This document shows positions 45,830 through 54,161 of a stretch of DNA of 64,000 bases, in pieces. The translations under genes and the position numbers were made by a program. The stretch comes from Bacteroidia bacterium (GTDB taxonomy: Bacteria > Bacteroidota > Bacteroidia > J057). The notes below the pieces were generated by a model. That model had not been told where the DNA came from, ran no database searches, and saw only the letters and a program-made list of their open reading frames with translations. Where the stretch lies: contig JALEFZ010000038.1 of the NCBI GenBank assembly GCA_022760475.1, forward strand, positions 1-64,000, written 5' to 3'. Position 1 is the first letter of the stretch. The number at the start of each line of letters is the position of its first letter.

Positions 45830-45870
45830 AACCTGGATTAGACCTTTGGGTCTTTTCCAGGTTTTATTTT
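45830..45870 (+). terminator. terminator after secDF
   Basis: AACCTGGA-TT-AGACC pairs with GGTCT-TT-TCCAGGTT (15 and 15 bases with a short T/T mismatch), loop TTTG, then TTATTTTTAT. Confidence 0.8.
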
Positions 45871-45930
45871 TATAAGCTTTACATAGTGATTCTAGGAAAA
45901 GTTAAGTATATCACCTTTCCGGCTCACTTT

Positions 45931-46209
45931 TTATTCCCCTGATTGAGAAGACCTTTCCCTTAGAATTGCTTCCTTTGCCTCAATTAACCTTCGCTCTATG
46001 TCTTTATGGATGCTGTCTACGTTTATATTTTTCGACCTAGTAGAATCAAGCTCATAAGTACTGATTGATTTGGCATTTTCCAGGCGATCCATTCGAGCCC
46101 TGCTTGGACCGTATTCATAATCATGTTTGTATTTACTTTCTCCCATATCACAAGAAGAAAGTATAAGCATCAAAAAAGGCAATAGAATTTGGCAAGCTTT
46201 ATTTTTCAT
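45931..46209 (-). CDS. small lipoprotein
   Basis: A 92-residue lipoprotein with lipobox ILSSC (Cys at about 20) and a charged helical mature part ending ERRLIEAKEAILRERSSQ. I do not recognise it. It is a single gene between secDF (convergent) and exbB (divergent). Confidence 0.6.
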   Translation of the reverse strand: MKNKACQILLPFLMLILSSCDMGESKYKHDYEYGPSRARMDRLENAKSISTYELDSTRSKNINVDSIHKDIERRLIEAKEAILRERSSQSGE

Positions 46210-46427
46210 AATTTGGGAATATGGTATTCTTCGGTTCTTATTGCTAAGATTTATTGAAAAAACTATTCAAAAAATCAAAACAAAGTAAAAATCCCCAAAA
46301 TAGTTACCCCAGGAAGCATCCCAAAACTGTCTGTTCAAGTCTTTACACTGCTTATCAAGTCTGCATACCTATTTTGAATACCGCACTTATTGACGAATAA
46401 ATACCCTCTTAGATTATTTTTAGACTA

Positions 46428-46477
46428 ATTTTCCGTACTTCATCCATTTTACATTGACGGAAAATGTATTAGTTTTG
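46428..46477 (+). promoter_or_regulatory. exbB promoter with inverted repeat
   Basis: A nine-base inverted repeat ATTTTCCGT (46428-46436) and ACGGAAAAT (46457-46465) with a 20-base spacer sits just upstream of a perfect -7 element TAGTTTTG (46470-46477). It may be a regulatory site. Confidence 0.45.
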
Positions 46478-46506
46478 GTTTACTAAAAATCAACCCACCT
46501 TATTCT

Positions 46507-47202
46507 ATGCTATTTTTGCTTCAAACCATTGCAACAGGCGATTCATTGGGTACAGGAAATGAATCCAGCTCCTTTATTAGTGATGTGGCCTCCGACGCGA
46601 GTATGTTGGTCACCCTTACAGTTTTGTTCATCCTAATGGGGGTAGCGATTTTCATATACATTGAAAGAACCTTAACCATCCGTAAGGCAAATGCGGAGAC
46701 TGAATCATTTATGAGAGAAGTCCGTGCCCACGTTTTGGGAGGAGACATACAGCGTGCGCTGCTACTCTGTGAATCAAGAAATGACCCCTTTGCGATGATG
46801 ATCCATAAAGGCATCACCCGCTTGAAGGCAGGGGCATCACTCAAGGACATTGAAGGATCAATCGAAAACGTCGGTAACCTTGAAGTATACCGACTGGAAA
46901 GAAGACTTCCAGTTTTGGCTTCTATTGCAGGTGCTGCACCGATGATCGGATTCCTCGGTACCGTAATTGGTATGATTCAGGCCTTCCAGGAAATTGTGAA
47001 TACCGGAGGTAAGGCTTCTGCTACTGAGCTTTCAGGGGGTATTTCTACGGCGATGTACACCACCGCTGGTGGTCTGATTGTAGGGGTAATCGCTTACTTG
47101 GCCTACAACTTCTTGACTGCAGGCATCAACCGCGTAGTTTACAAATTGGAGTTGACTTCCAATGACTTTATCGACCTTCTTCAGGAACCTGCTTCTAACT
47201 AA
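46507..47202 (+). CDS. MotA/TolQ/ExbB proton channel protein
   Basis: The 231-residue inner membrane protein has three segments: about 33-52 (LVTLTVLFILMGVAIFIYI), 137-165 (PVLASIAGAAPMIGFLGTVIG) and 180-205 (AMYTTAGGLIVGVIAYLAYNF). The GA-APMIGFLGTVIGM loop holds the ExbB/TolQ signature. With ExbD (next gene, 11 bases later) it forms a proton-driven motor that powers TonB or Tol systems. The operon continues into an ExbD-like periplasmic protein and cytochrome c. Confidence 0.93.
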   Translation: MLFLLQTIATGDSLGTGNESSSFISDVASDASMLVTLTVLFILMGVAIFIYIERTLTIRKANAETESFMREVRAHVLGGDIQRALLLCESRNDPFAMMIHKGITRLKAGASLKDIEGSIENVGNLEVYRLERRLPVLASIAGAAPMIGFLGTVIGMIQAFQEIVNTGGKASATELSGGISTAMYTTAGGLIVGVIAYLAYNFLTAGINRVVYKLELTSNDFIDLLQEPASN

Positions 47203-47213
47203 ATTTCAGTCTC

Positions 47214-47630
47214 ATGGCCATTAAGAAAAGATCCAAACCCAGTCTGGAATTCAGTTTCGCATCCGCTGCAGACATTGTATTCCTGCTTCTCATATACTTC
47301 TTGCTTACTTCGACCTTCGTAACCCAGTCCAGCCTGGATATCGAATTGCCAACTTCTGCTTCGGATAAGCCCAGCCCTGATGCAAACTTCGTTTCTATCA
47401 AGGCAGATGGGACTTTCTCCTGGAAGACCGCTGGCTCAAGTGAGCGTATTCTCAACGAACGTGATGAACTACGTCCTTTGGTACAGTCCGTACTTGAAGA
47501 TGACAACAAAGATAATGATGTCATTACCCTTCGGGTAGACAAGCGATCTGTCTTTGACGACCCGGCCTTTGTAATCGCCCTCGTGGCAGAGTTCCAAGGG
47601 AAAATTGTGATCATGACAGAGAAAAATTAA
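47214..47630 (+). CDS. ExbD/TolR family protein
   Basis: A 138-residue partner of ExbB. It has a short basic cytoplasmic N-terminus (MAIKKRSKPSLEFSFA), one membrane helix containing the proton-carrying aspartate D20 in AADIVFLLL, and a periplasmic domain ending VAEFQGKIVIMTEKN. The periplasmic part is closely mirrored in the next gene. The operon is exbB-exbD-(ExbD-like)-cytochrome c. Confidence 0.93.
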   Translation: MAIKKRSKPSLEFSFASAADIVFLLLIYFLLTSTFVTQSSLDIELPTSASDKPSPDANFVSIKADGTFSWKTAGSSERILNERDELRPLVQSVLEDDNKDNDVITLRVDKRSVFDDPAFVIALVAEFQGKIVIMTEKN

Positions 47631-47646
47631 CTTCCAACAGCACTAC

Positions 47647-48045
47647 ATGAAAATCTTTCTTTTGCCATTTGTCTTTGCAGTCTGCCTCCCCTCAGCTGGA
47701 ACAGTAGAGCTGAAAATAAGTGCTGCTGATCAAAATTTATCAGATAGAATCAATATTACTCTTACTGAGCAAGCCAATGTTCTTGAGGAAGTTGGAGATA
47801 TCATTGTTAGCGTATTGGCAGATGGTACCTTTAGATGGAAAGAAGGAAAAAAGCGGGAAAGGAAGTTTAAGAAGATTGAAGACATAAAAAATAGGATCAC
47901 CATCGCTTTGGAAGACAGCAAAAAAGACAAGAATACCATTGTCTTAGCAGTTGATAAGGAGGTGGATTTCGAACCTATATCTGATTTGATTTCCTTTATC
48001 GCAAAACTTGATGGTAAAGTTGTCATCCAAACACAAAAAAACTAA
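47647..48045 (+). CDS. ExbD-like periplasmic domain protein without the channel helix
   Basis: The 132-residue protein aligns with the periplasmic half of the upstream ExbD: ISVLADGTFRWKEG against VSIKADGTFSWKTA, ALEDSKKDKNTIVLAVDK against VLEDDNKDNDVITLRVDK, and FIAKLDGKVVIQTQKN against LVAEFQGKIVIMTEKN. Its N-terminus is a short signal peptide (IFLLPFVFAVCLPSAGT) with no Asp, in place of the proton-conducting membrane helix. It is therefore exported without the motor. It starts 16 bases after exbD and probably arose by duplication. It may bind the same partner as ExbD or compete with it. Confidence 0.82.
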   Translation: MKIFLLPFVFAVCLPSAGTVELKISAADQNLSDRINITLTEQANVLEEVGDIIVSVLADGTFRWKEGKKRERKFKKIEDIKNRITIALEDSKKDKNTIVLAVDKEVDFEPISDLISFIAKLDGKVVIQTQKN

Positions 48046-48066
48046 CCTATTCATTACTTAGAAAGC

Positions 48067-48516
48067 ATGAAATATTTCGTTTCCTCTATATTAGTTTTGG
48101 CTGTTTTAGCATTCAGTTGCGGCGGAGGAGAGACAAAAACTACTCCTAAAAAAGCTCCAACTGCAAACAAACCCAAGGCGGAAAAGGTAGTTTCTCCAGG
48201 AAAAAAGGTGTACATGGCCAACTGCGCTACCTGTCATCTTCAGAATGGAAAAGGAATGCCAAGCCTATACCCGCCTTTAAGTAAGACGGAATGGGTTTCT
48301 GGAGACAATGCAAGGTTGATCAATGTAGTCCTTCTAGGTCTGAAAGGAGAAATTGAAGTAAATGGCGAAAAGTATAACAATGTCATGACTCCATATGCTT
48401 CCCTTTTGAGTGATCAAGAAATTGCAGATGTATTGACTTATGTCAGAAGCAGCTTTGGAAATGACTATCCCGCAATTACTCCTGCCGAAGTCAAAGCCGA
48501 AAGAGACAAACTGTAA
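48067..48516 (+). CDS. cytochrome c lipoprotein
   Basis: The 149-residue protein has a lipobox (AFSC, Cys at about 18) with a Lys/Pro-rich linker, then a class I cytochrome c domain with heme motif CATCH (C53, C56, H57) and a likely axial Met in NVMTPYASLL. It may be a small membrane-anchored electron carrier. It begins 21 bases after the ExbD-like gene, so it is in the same operon. Confidence 0.9.
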   Translation: MKYFVSSILVLAVLAFSCGGGETKTTPKKAPTANKPKAEKVVSPGKKVYMANCATCHLQNGKGMPSLYPPLSKTEWVSGDNARLINVVLLGLKGEIEVNGEKYNNVMTPYASLLSDQEIADVLTYVRSSFGNDYPAITPAEVKAERDKL

Positions 48517-48536
48517 ATTCATCCCAAAAATAAAAT

Positions 48537-48568
48537 AAGGCGCTATTGCTTGGATGCAGTAGCGCCTT
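48537..48568. terminator. bidirectional terminator
   Basis: Perfect stem AAGGCGCTA/TAGCGCCTT between the cytochrome c gene (plus) and the metal cassette (minus). Confidence 0.7.
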
Positions 48569-48589
48569 AATTGTTTCTATCTGATCTGA

Positions 48590-49183
48590 TTATTTGTTAT
48601 CCATCTTGACAGGAACAGCATTCCTGAATATATAATTTAGGCTGTTGATATCGCTGTCATTCAAATCCAAAACACCTGCAAATCCCATATATTCATCAGA
48701 AAAATAAATGGCACTAGAATCAACTAGCTCCAACTCAAGTACAGACTCAGGACCTGCGTTACCACAAAAAAAGCAGGAAGAAAAAGGGTTTTCAGAAAGC
48801 ACGTACCTACCAGGAGCAAGGGGAATAACATATCCTTTGATGGCTACTCTTTTCCCCTTTAACTCCTTTACCTCATCAGAAAAGGTAGGGAAAAGTAAAA
48901 GAGCATTGATTTCTTCATAAAACTTATCTTCAAAAGTCACCTTGCTCAGATCTTCCCAGGTAATGGATTTGTATCCCTCCATTACACTTAAATCACCTGC
49001 ATTATCTGTATTGGAGGTCTTTTCCAGTTTTTCATTCCTGGCCTTGGCTTCCTTTGCAGTAAATGCCTTCGGCATCACACCTTCAGGTATTTCTGAGCTG
49101 ACATTTTCTTCTCCCTTATCACAAGAGGTCAGAAGGGTAAATGTCAAAAAGAAAGATATCAGTAGGGTCAGTGTCTTTTTCAT
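48590..49183 (-). CDS. lipoprotein with PFSxCFFCG motif
   Basis: The 197-residue lipoprotein has lipobox LTSC (Cys at about 21). Its C-terminal about 110 residues match the next upstream gene: GYVIPLAPGRYVLSENPFSS, CFFCGNAGPESVLEL and LNYIFRNA. The N-terminal about 75 residues are extra. CFFC could bind a metal or form a disulfide. It shares a cassette with an ABC transporter and reminds me of the DUF3299-type proteins that accompany such transporters, but I am not sure of the family. Its start overlaps the upstream gene by four bases. Confidence 0.75.
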   Translation of the reverse strand: MKKTLTLLISFFLTFTLLTSCDKGEENVSSEIPEGVMPKAFTAKEAKARNEKLEKTSNTDNAGDLSVMEGYKSITWEDLSKVTFEDKFYEEINALLLFPTFSDEVKELKGKRVAIKGYVIPLAPGRYVLSENPFSSCFFCGNAGPESVLELELVDSSAIYFSDEYMGFAGVLDLNDSDINSLNYIFRNAVPVKMDNK

Positions 49184-49608
49184 TTCTTAATTTTAGCTCC
49201 TTCCAGAATATAATTGAGTTCAAGTTCCTTGGCATTTAACCTCAAGGTTCCTGTAAATGTAATCAGGTCATCCACATTAAACTTCTGTTTTCCATTTTTA
49301 ATCCGGAGTTCCATTACGGATTCTTGCCCTGCTCCACCACAAAAGAAACATTCACTGAAAGGAAATGCCGATAAAAAGTAACTGTCTCCATTTACATCTC
49401 CAGGAATAACATAGCCTTTGATTTCGATCTCTTTTCCATCCAAATCCAGAATCTCCTGTGAAAATGTAGGGGTACCGTACCAAAAATTCTGGTCATAATT
49501 TTGGATATAACTATAAGTAACTCCTGATAGCTTGTCCCAGTCCACCTTTACTTGTGAAAAAGAAATGGCCGGGAAAAGAACAGCAATTATTATTAGTATT
49601 TTATCCAT
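49180..49608 (-). CDS. exported protein with PFSxCFFCG motif
   Basis: The 142-residue protein has a signal peptide ending SFSQ at about 19. It shares GYVIPGDVNGDSYFLSAFPFS, then CFFCGGAGQESVMEL and ELELNYILEG with the downstream lipoprotein. The two are clear relatives; one is lipid-anchored and the other is free. It overlaps the permease gene by eight bases and the lipoprotein gene by four, so the cassette is tightly coupled. A periplasmic metal chaperone role is an inference. Confidence 0.78.
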   Translation of the reverse strand: MDKILIIIAVLFPAISFSQVKVDWDKLSGVTYSYIQNYDQNFWYGTPTFSQEILDLDGKEIEIKGYVIPGDVNGDSYFLSAFPFSECFFCGGAGQESVMELRIKNGKQKFNVDDLITFTGTLRLNAKELELNYILEGAKIKK

Positions 49609-50863
49609 CTGCCAGTGTTTCAGAAATATTTATATTAAATGCCTGTATTCCAGGTATCAATGCAGCAAGTATCCCTATCCCCAAGCTAATGACAAAGAGC
49701 CAACCTTCCTCTAACAAAAATGTACTTGCAGACAATTCATAATGATAGTCCTCCACAAACACCTGCGAAAGCATTATGATACCCAAACGGCTTAATCCTA
49801 TCCCCAGTACGTATCCCAGGACAGAAAGAATTATTCCCTCAAATAGGACCATCCATAGTAACTGGCCTCTTGAAGCCCCCATGGAGCGCATAAGTGCCAT
49901 TTCATACTTTCGATCCTTCAATGAATTGTATAGGGAGACAAACACACTAATAGCAGAAATTACCATGATCGCAATGGCAATCAATCGAATGGTACTAATT
50001 CCTACGGCAAATAACTGAAAAAGCCTGTTTACTTCGATTGCAGGAAGTGCAGCCTGCATAGAAGTTTCTTCGTTGATCATCCGAGGAAGAGAAATCATTG
50101 CCATAGGGCTGCGCCACTTGAGTAGCATGGAGGTAATTTCTTTGCTTTCTTCATGCTCGTGATCCCCATCTTGTTCGTGTTCCTCTCCTTTTTCATGTTC
50201 ATGCGCTTGTTCATCCTTAGCTTTCTCATCACGGGAATCTTCTTCTTCATGTTCATGTATCCCCCAGACACTTTCAATTTGTGTAAAAATCAGGTTATCC
50301 AAAACAGTCTCTGAAACCTTCAGAATACCTACTACCCTATATGAATTTTCGGTATGCTGCTCTCCGTTTTCGCTGGAGCCATGGTTCCCAAAAAACTCAT
50401 CCCCTACTTTTAGGCTTAGGTTTTGGGCTGTTTTAGCCCCCAATACAACCTCAAATTTCTTTGTATACATCTTTCCCATCATCAATTCTCCTTCATAATG
50501 ATCGATGTAGCTCAAATCCGTTCCCAAAATCCTATAACCCGCATAATTGTCGCCATAGGCCATCATGATGGCTTTCTCAATCAAGGGATGGGCAGCAAGC
50601 TCCTTGGCTTCCTTCAGGGGGATGTTTCCGGTAGGATTGTCAATGTGATAAACAGATGCCAGAATGAGTTGGAGCGGGGAGCCCTTGGCTCCAACAACCA
50701 TGTCGATTCCAGTAATGTTTTTCTTAAACGTCTGGTCCAGCTGGGTATTGAGAATCAACAGAAGAGAAATGATACTCACCCCCAAGGTAAGCAGGAGTAG
50801 GCTCATAAATGTGCTCATGGGCCTCTCAATGATGTTTTTCCAGCTCAGCCTTTGAATATTCAT
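49601..50863 (-). CDS. ABC transporter permease (FtsX type) with His/Glu-rich loop
   Basis: The 420-residue permease has the MacB/LolC topology: TM1 at about 18-38, a periplasmic domain, and three membrane segments near 281-306, 328-358 and 380-400. A striking periplasmic insert at about 200-240 holds seven His with many Glu and Asp (HEHEEEDSRDEKAKDE, then QAHEHEKGEEHEQDGDHEHE), strongly suggesting metal binding, most likely zinc, nickel or copper. The ATPase gene is 10 bases upstream. The system probably moves or recognises a metal or metal-loaded protein. Confidence 0.87.
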   Translation of the reverse strand: MNIQRLSWKNIIERPMSTFMSLLLLTLGVSIISLLLILNTQLDQTFKKNITGIDMVVGAKGSPLQLILASVYHIDNPTGNIPLKEAKELAAHPLIEKAIMMAYGDNYAGYRILGTDLSYIDHYEGELMMGKMYTKKFEVVLGAKTAQNLSLKVGDEFFGNHGSSENGEQHTENSYRVVGILKVSETVLDNLIFTQIESVWGIHEHEEEDSRDEKAKDEQAHEHEKGEEHEQDGDHEHEESKEITSMLLKWRSPMAMISLPRMINEETSMQAALPAIEVNRLFQLFAVGISTIRLIAIAIMVISAISVFVSLYNSLKDRKYEMALMRSMGASRGQLLWMVLFEGIILSVLGYVLGIGLSRLGIIMLSQVFVEDYHYELSASTFLLEEGWLFVISLGIGILAALIPGIQAFNINISETLADG

Positions 50864-50873
50864 AAAGATGAAA

Positions 50874-51503
50874 TTAGCTCAGTTCTACTCTATTTGAAAT
50901 TCGGTCTCTTAATCTTTGGTCGTGCGTTACAATGACGAGGGCAGCACGAGCTGCATGGGCTGCTTCTTCCAACAAGGAGATTACTTCATCAGCATTGGCA
51001 TCGTCAAGGGCAGAAGTGGGCTCATCCGCCAGGATGACATCAGGGTCATTGAGGACAGCCCTTGCAATTGCGACACGCTGTTGCTCTCCAATACTCAACC
51101 TATAGGTTTTTTGGTCCAGCTTATTTCCCAAATTTAATCTTTCCAAGATTTCACGGATTAAATCCGGATTTTGCCTTTCCCTGGCCAGGTATTGAGAAAG
51201 TCGAAGGTTGTCGCGGACATTGAGGGAAGAAACGAAGTGAGACCTTTGAAATACCAAGCCAATATGGCCTCCCCGAAATTTGTCCAACTCCCGGGTGGAC
51301 ATAGAGCTGATGTTTCTTTCACCAATGATGATTTTCCCCGACTTAGGCCTTAAAAGCCCCGCCAGAAGGTGTAAAAAGGTTGTTTTGCCTACACCTGAGC
51401 CTCCCAAAATCAACAAAGGATGAGCAGCGTCAGCCTGTATATCCGGAAAGTTGAAGGTGTTTTGCTCGTTATATGAAAAACTTAATGAGGATGAGCGTAT
51501 CAT
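50874..51503 (-). CDS. ABC transporter ATP-binding protein
   Basis: The 209-residue ATPase of the LolD/MacB group has GGSGVGKTT (Walker A), LVFQRSHF (Q-loop), LSIGEQQRVAIARA (signature LSIGE, a variant of LSGGQ), and VILADEPTSALD (Walker B), with VTHDQRL. It is the first gene of the minus-strand cassette, with a -7 element TACATTTG about 50 bases upstream. Confidence 0.93.
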   Translation of the reverse strand: MIRSSSLSFSYNEQNTFNFPDIQADAAHPLLILGGSGVGKTTFLHLLAGLLRPKSGKIIIGERNISSMSTRELDKFRGGHIGLVFQRSHFVSSLNVRDNLRLSQYLARERQNPDLIREILERLNLGNKLDQKTYRLSIGEQQRVAIARAVLNDPDVILADEPTSALDDANADEVISLLEEAAHAARAALVIVTHDQRLRDRISNRVELS

Positions 51504-51551
51504 CGTTGGATTTTTTTAGAAAACGAATCTAAGAACTAAGTGTTTATCCAA

Positions 51552-51559
51552 CAAATGTA
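51552..51559 (-). promoter_or_regulatory. -7 element for the ABC cassette
   Basis: Minus-strand TACATTTG is an exact TAnnTTTG match; its end is 48 bases before the ATPase ATG at 51503. A -33 element is not clear. Confidence 0.4.
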
Positions 51560-51637
51560 GGCCTAGCCCAAAGGTGGGAATTTGTATCGCAAAGAATTTT
51601 TGGTAATGGTTTAAATGGCTTATTGTGCCATGGTATT

Positions 51638-51679
51638 TTTGCAGAATAAGATGAACAATATTTTTGCAACTTTGTTGCA
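51638..51679 (+). promoter_or_regulatory. merC-like promoter overlapped by a TGCAAC inverted repeat
   Basis: TTTG (51638-51641), 17 bases, then TATTTTTG (51659-51666). The inverted repeat TGCAAC-TTT-GTTGCA (51665-51679) begins on the last two bases of the -7 box and covers the expected start of transcription. This is a classic repressor position. The shape recalls Fur/Zur-family boxes. Confidence 0.55.
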
Positions 51680-51723
51680 TTAAGCGCGTAAGCTGTTTAC
51701 ATTTACCCGACAATAAAAATTTG

Positions 51724-52125
51724 ATGAAGATTCGATCCTTTTTTTCTGATTACCTGGGAATAATTAGTGCAAGCCTTTGTCTTATACACTGTCTAGTTGC
51801 TCCTGCCTTTATGGGTGCATATGTCCATGCCCATAATCATGGATCACATGCGGCGGGTGAGTCTATTTTTCTTCACCATGCTTGGGATTATTTCTTCCTG
51901 GTGGTTGGATTTATTGCAGTTTTATTTTCTGCAAAACATAGCCACCAGCCCATTCTAAAAGCCCTGCTTTGGTTAACCTTTGCCTTTTTAGCTGCATCTA
52001 TCTTATTAGAGAGTTGGGCACCCTTGCTACAGAATCTTGTGTACTTTAGTTCATTAGGTCTGATTACAGTTCATATCCTGAATATTCGCCACTGGTGGAA
52101 ACACAGCCAGGCCAAGACCTCCTGA
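51724..52125 (+). CDS. MerC-like membrane protein
   Basis: The 133-residue protein has four membrane segments (about 10-28, 58-77, 83-103, 108-125). The early CLIHC and the HAHNHGSHAAGE loop are features of MerC domain proteins, which carry mercury or other soft metals; in Bacteroidota such proteins are often next to metalloregulators. The start at 51724 is chosen by the position of the putative promoter and operator. It is divergent from the metal-related ABC cassette. Confidence 0.82.
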   Translation: MKIRSFFSDYLGIISASLCLIHCLVAPAFMGAYVHAHNHGSHAAGESIFLHHAWDYFFLVVGFIAVLFSAKHSHQPILKALLWLTFAFLAASILLESWAPLLQNLVYFSSLGLITVHILNIRHWWKHSQAKTS

Positions 52126-52140
52126 TTCATTTCAATTTTA

Positions 52141-52803
52141 TTAAATAGCATTGGGTCTATCAGCCGAATACAGGGATACATGCAGGTGATCTGCAGTTCC
52201 TACATGCCTTAGGGTATTGAAGCCCATCAGGTTAAAATATACTTTTAGTAAGTTATTTCTCCACTCTGGGTGGCCTTTGGTTCTAAGGTCCAGGGCGTGT
52301 ACAAAACCGTCTGACTGTTTGTAGTGTAGAGAGTTTTTCTTAGCCTTAAGTCCCATTTTTCCATAATCTTCATTGCTACGGGACATATCTGTAACGAGAA
52401 GGTTTGGTTCTACCAGTACCAAAGTGCCTACTCCCAGCCTCATCAGTGGGTGAAGCGAATTATACTCTTTCTGCACGGCTTCACCTTTTGCATTGGCACC
52501 TGATAGGTAAAATAGGCTGCAACCTACAAAGACACTCATTAGAATTAGAACGAAAGCAGATTTAAATTTTATGGAGGTACGGCTCATTTTTCCAGGCCCC
52601 CTTACACTGTCATAGATCATTGCGATGTAAATGAGTAAGAGGATAAAATCAATGACAAACATCGCAATCATCGCTACCCACCATGGCCATCCTTGGTGTT
52701 CGTACAAATAAATCGAACCTTTCAGCATGATAATGAAGGGTAAAACCAACATCAGTACCAATTGAAGGATAAATGAAATAGCTCTAAAAATGAATTTTCC
52801 CAT
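52141..52803 (-). CDS. membrane protein with a C-terminal peptidase M15-like segment
   Basis: The 220-residue protein has three membrane segments (about 7-27, 41-63, 82-100), then a periplasmic part of about 115 residues. Near the end, SDGFVHALDL and DHLHVSL are spaced like the zinc motif of M15 D-Ala-D-Ala carboxypeptidases (S-x-H-x-x-G-x-A-x-D and H-x-H), but the first zinc histidine is replaced by Asp. It could be an inactive or divergent member. It is convergent with the MerC-like gene, the stops being 15 bases apart. Confidence 0.6.
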   Translation of the reverse strand: MGKFIFRAISFILQLVLMLVLPFIIMLKGSIYLYEHQGWPWWVAMIAMFVIDFILLLIYIAMIYDSVRGPGKMSRTSIKFKSAFVLILMSVFVGCSLFYLSGANAKGEAVQKEYNSLHPLMRLGVGTLVLVEPNLLVTDMSRSNEDYGKMGLKAKKNSLHYKQSDGFVHALDLRTKGHPEWRNNLLKVYFNLMGFNTLRHVGTADHLHVSLYSADRPNAI

Positions 52804-52925
52804 TTGTTCGTTATTTTTGTACCTATATAAAGGATGAATAAATTTACCTAAGGTTTGAAGTATTTTCTATATAGAGACCTCAAAACTAGCAATTTTCAAC
52901 CCCAGTACCTGTTCAGTACGGTTCT

Positions 52926-54161
52926 ATGAAAAAAATAATCCCCTTATTAGGCAGTCTTATCCTGCTTATTCAAATAACAACAGCTCAAAATCCTAAATAT
53001 GTAACTGTTGTGGCCCAGAAAGGAGATGGAATATACAGCCTTCTCAATCAATACATGGCTAAGAACTCTTGTAACCTTTCACATTTTTATCAGATCAATG
53101 GCCTCAGAAAGGGCGCAGGTTTAAGACTTGGCAAAAGCTATAAACTCCCTATTTATGAATATACCTATAATGGAAGGAGTATCAGGAGTACATTGGGCAG
53201 GAATGACCTGGATTGGGCAAAGGGTGTACAAGCCTATAATGAAGCGCTTCACTCTGCCAAAATAAAACCTGGCGACTATAGAAAAGACAAAAAACTATGG
53301 ATAAGTTATTCCCACCTGAATTGTCCTGAGCAAAAACTGGAAGGTAAGCCCAAAGCAGAAGTAGCTTCAATTAATCCCGACAAAAAGGAGCCGATCCCCA
53401 ATGTTCGAGGGCAAAAACTTCGTGGTACCTATCCCATATTTGGTAGCAAATATGCTAAAGTTCCGCTTGAAAATAACTCATTGAAGGGATGTGTTTATTA
53501 CGTGGTATCTGGTCATGGAGGACCCGATCCTGGAGCCGTGGGAAAATATGCAGGTAAGGAGCTTTGTGAAGATGAGTATGCCTATGATGTAGGGCTTCGA
53601 TTGGCCTGGAATCTCTTATCTTATGGTGCGACAGTTTATATGATCACCCGTGATGACAACGATGGCATCAGACAGGGGGAGATACTTCCTTGCGACAAAG
53701 ATGAAAAATGCTGGGTAAAAAAACCCATCCCAAGGAGTCAGAGCCTTCGTCTTCAACAGCGGTCTGATGTGGTTAATCGCCTGTATACCCGAAACAGAAA
53801 AAACGGGGTCAGGTATCAAAGATTGATTGTGATTCATGTAGATTCTGACAGTCGAAATGAAAAAATCGATATGTTTTTCTACCACAGGCAAAATGACAAG
53901 GAGAGTCAACTTTTTTCCAAACGAATTCAAAAGACCATTAAGGAAAAATATGAGCTTTATCGCAAAGGCAGGGGATATAAGGGAACGGTCAGTGGCAGAG
54001 ACTTGCATATGCTGAGAGAAACCAAGCCTACGGCTGTTTTTGTTGAGTTGGGCAATATTAGGAATCCAAATGACCAGGTTCGTCTGGTCAGAGAAAAGAA
54101 CCGTCAGTTGGTTGCCAATTGGATGTTTCAAGGATTGATAAGCGATGCCAAAAAGAAGTAG
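52926..54161 (+). CDS. N-acetylmuramoyl-L-alanine amidase
   Basis: The 411-residue exported enzyme has a signal peptide (about 1-20) and an N-terminal LysM-like region (YVTVVAQKGDGIYSLLNQY; LSHFYQINGL; LRLGKSYKLP). The amidase_3 domain starts near 180: H197 in SGHGGPDPGA, the DEYAYDV acid, H304 in VIHVDSD, and the catalytic E374 in VFVELGNI. It cleaves the bond between muramic acid and the stem peptide in peptidoglycan. It may act in cell separation or recycling. The gene is single. Confidence 0.93.
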   Translation: MKKIIPLLGSLILLIQITTAQNPKYVTVVAQKGDGIYSLLNQYMAKNSCNLSHFYQINGLRKGAGLRLGKSYKLPIYEYTYNGRSIRSTLGRNDLDWAKGVQAYNEALHSAKIKPGDYRKDKKLWISYSHLNCPEQKLEGKPKAEVASINPDKKEPIPNVRGQKLRGTYPIFGSKYAKVPLENNSLKGCVYYVVSGHGGPDPGAVGKYAGKELCEDEYAYDVGLRLAWNLLSYGATVYMITRDDNDGIRQGEILPCDKDEKCWVKKPIPRSQSLRLQQRSDVVNRLYTRNRKNGVRYQRLIVIHVDSDSRNEKIDMFFYHRQNDKESQLFSKRIQKTIKEKYELYRKGRGYKGTVSGRDLHMLRETKPTAVFVELGNIRNPNDQVRLVREKNRQLVANWMFQGLISDAKKK

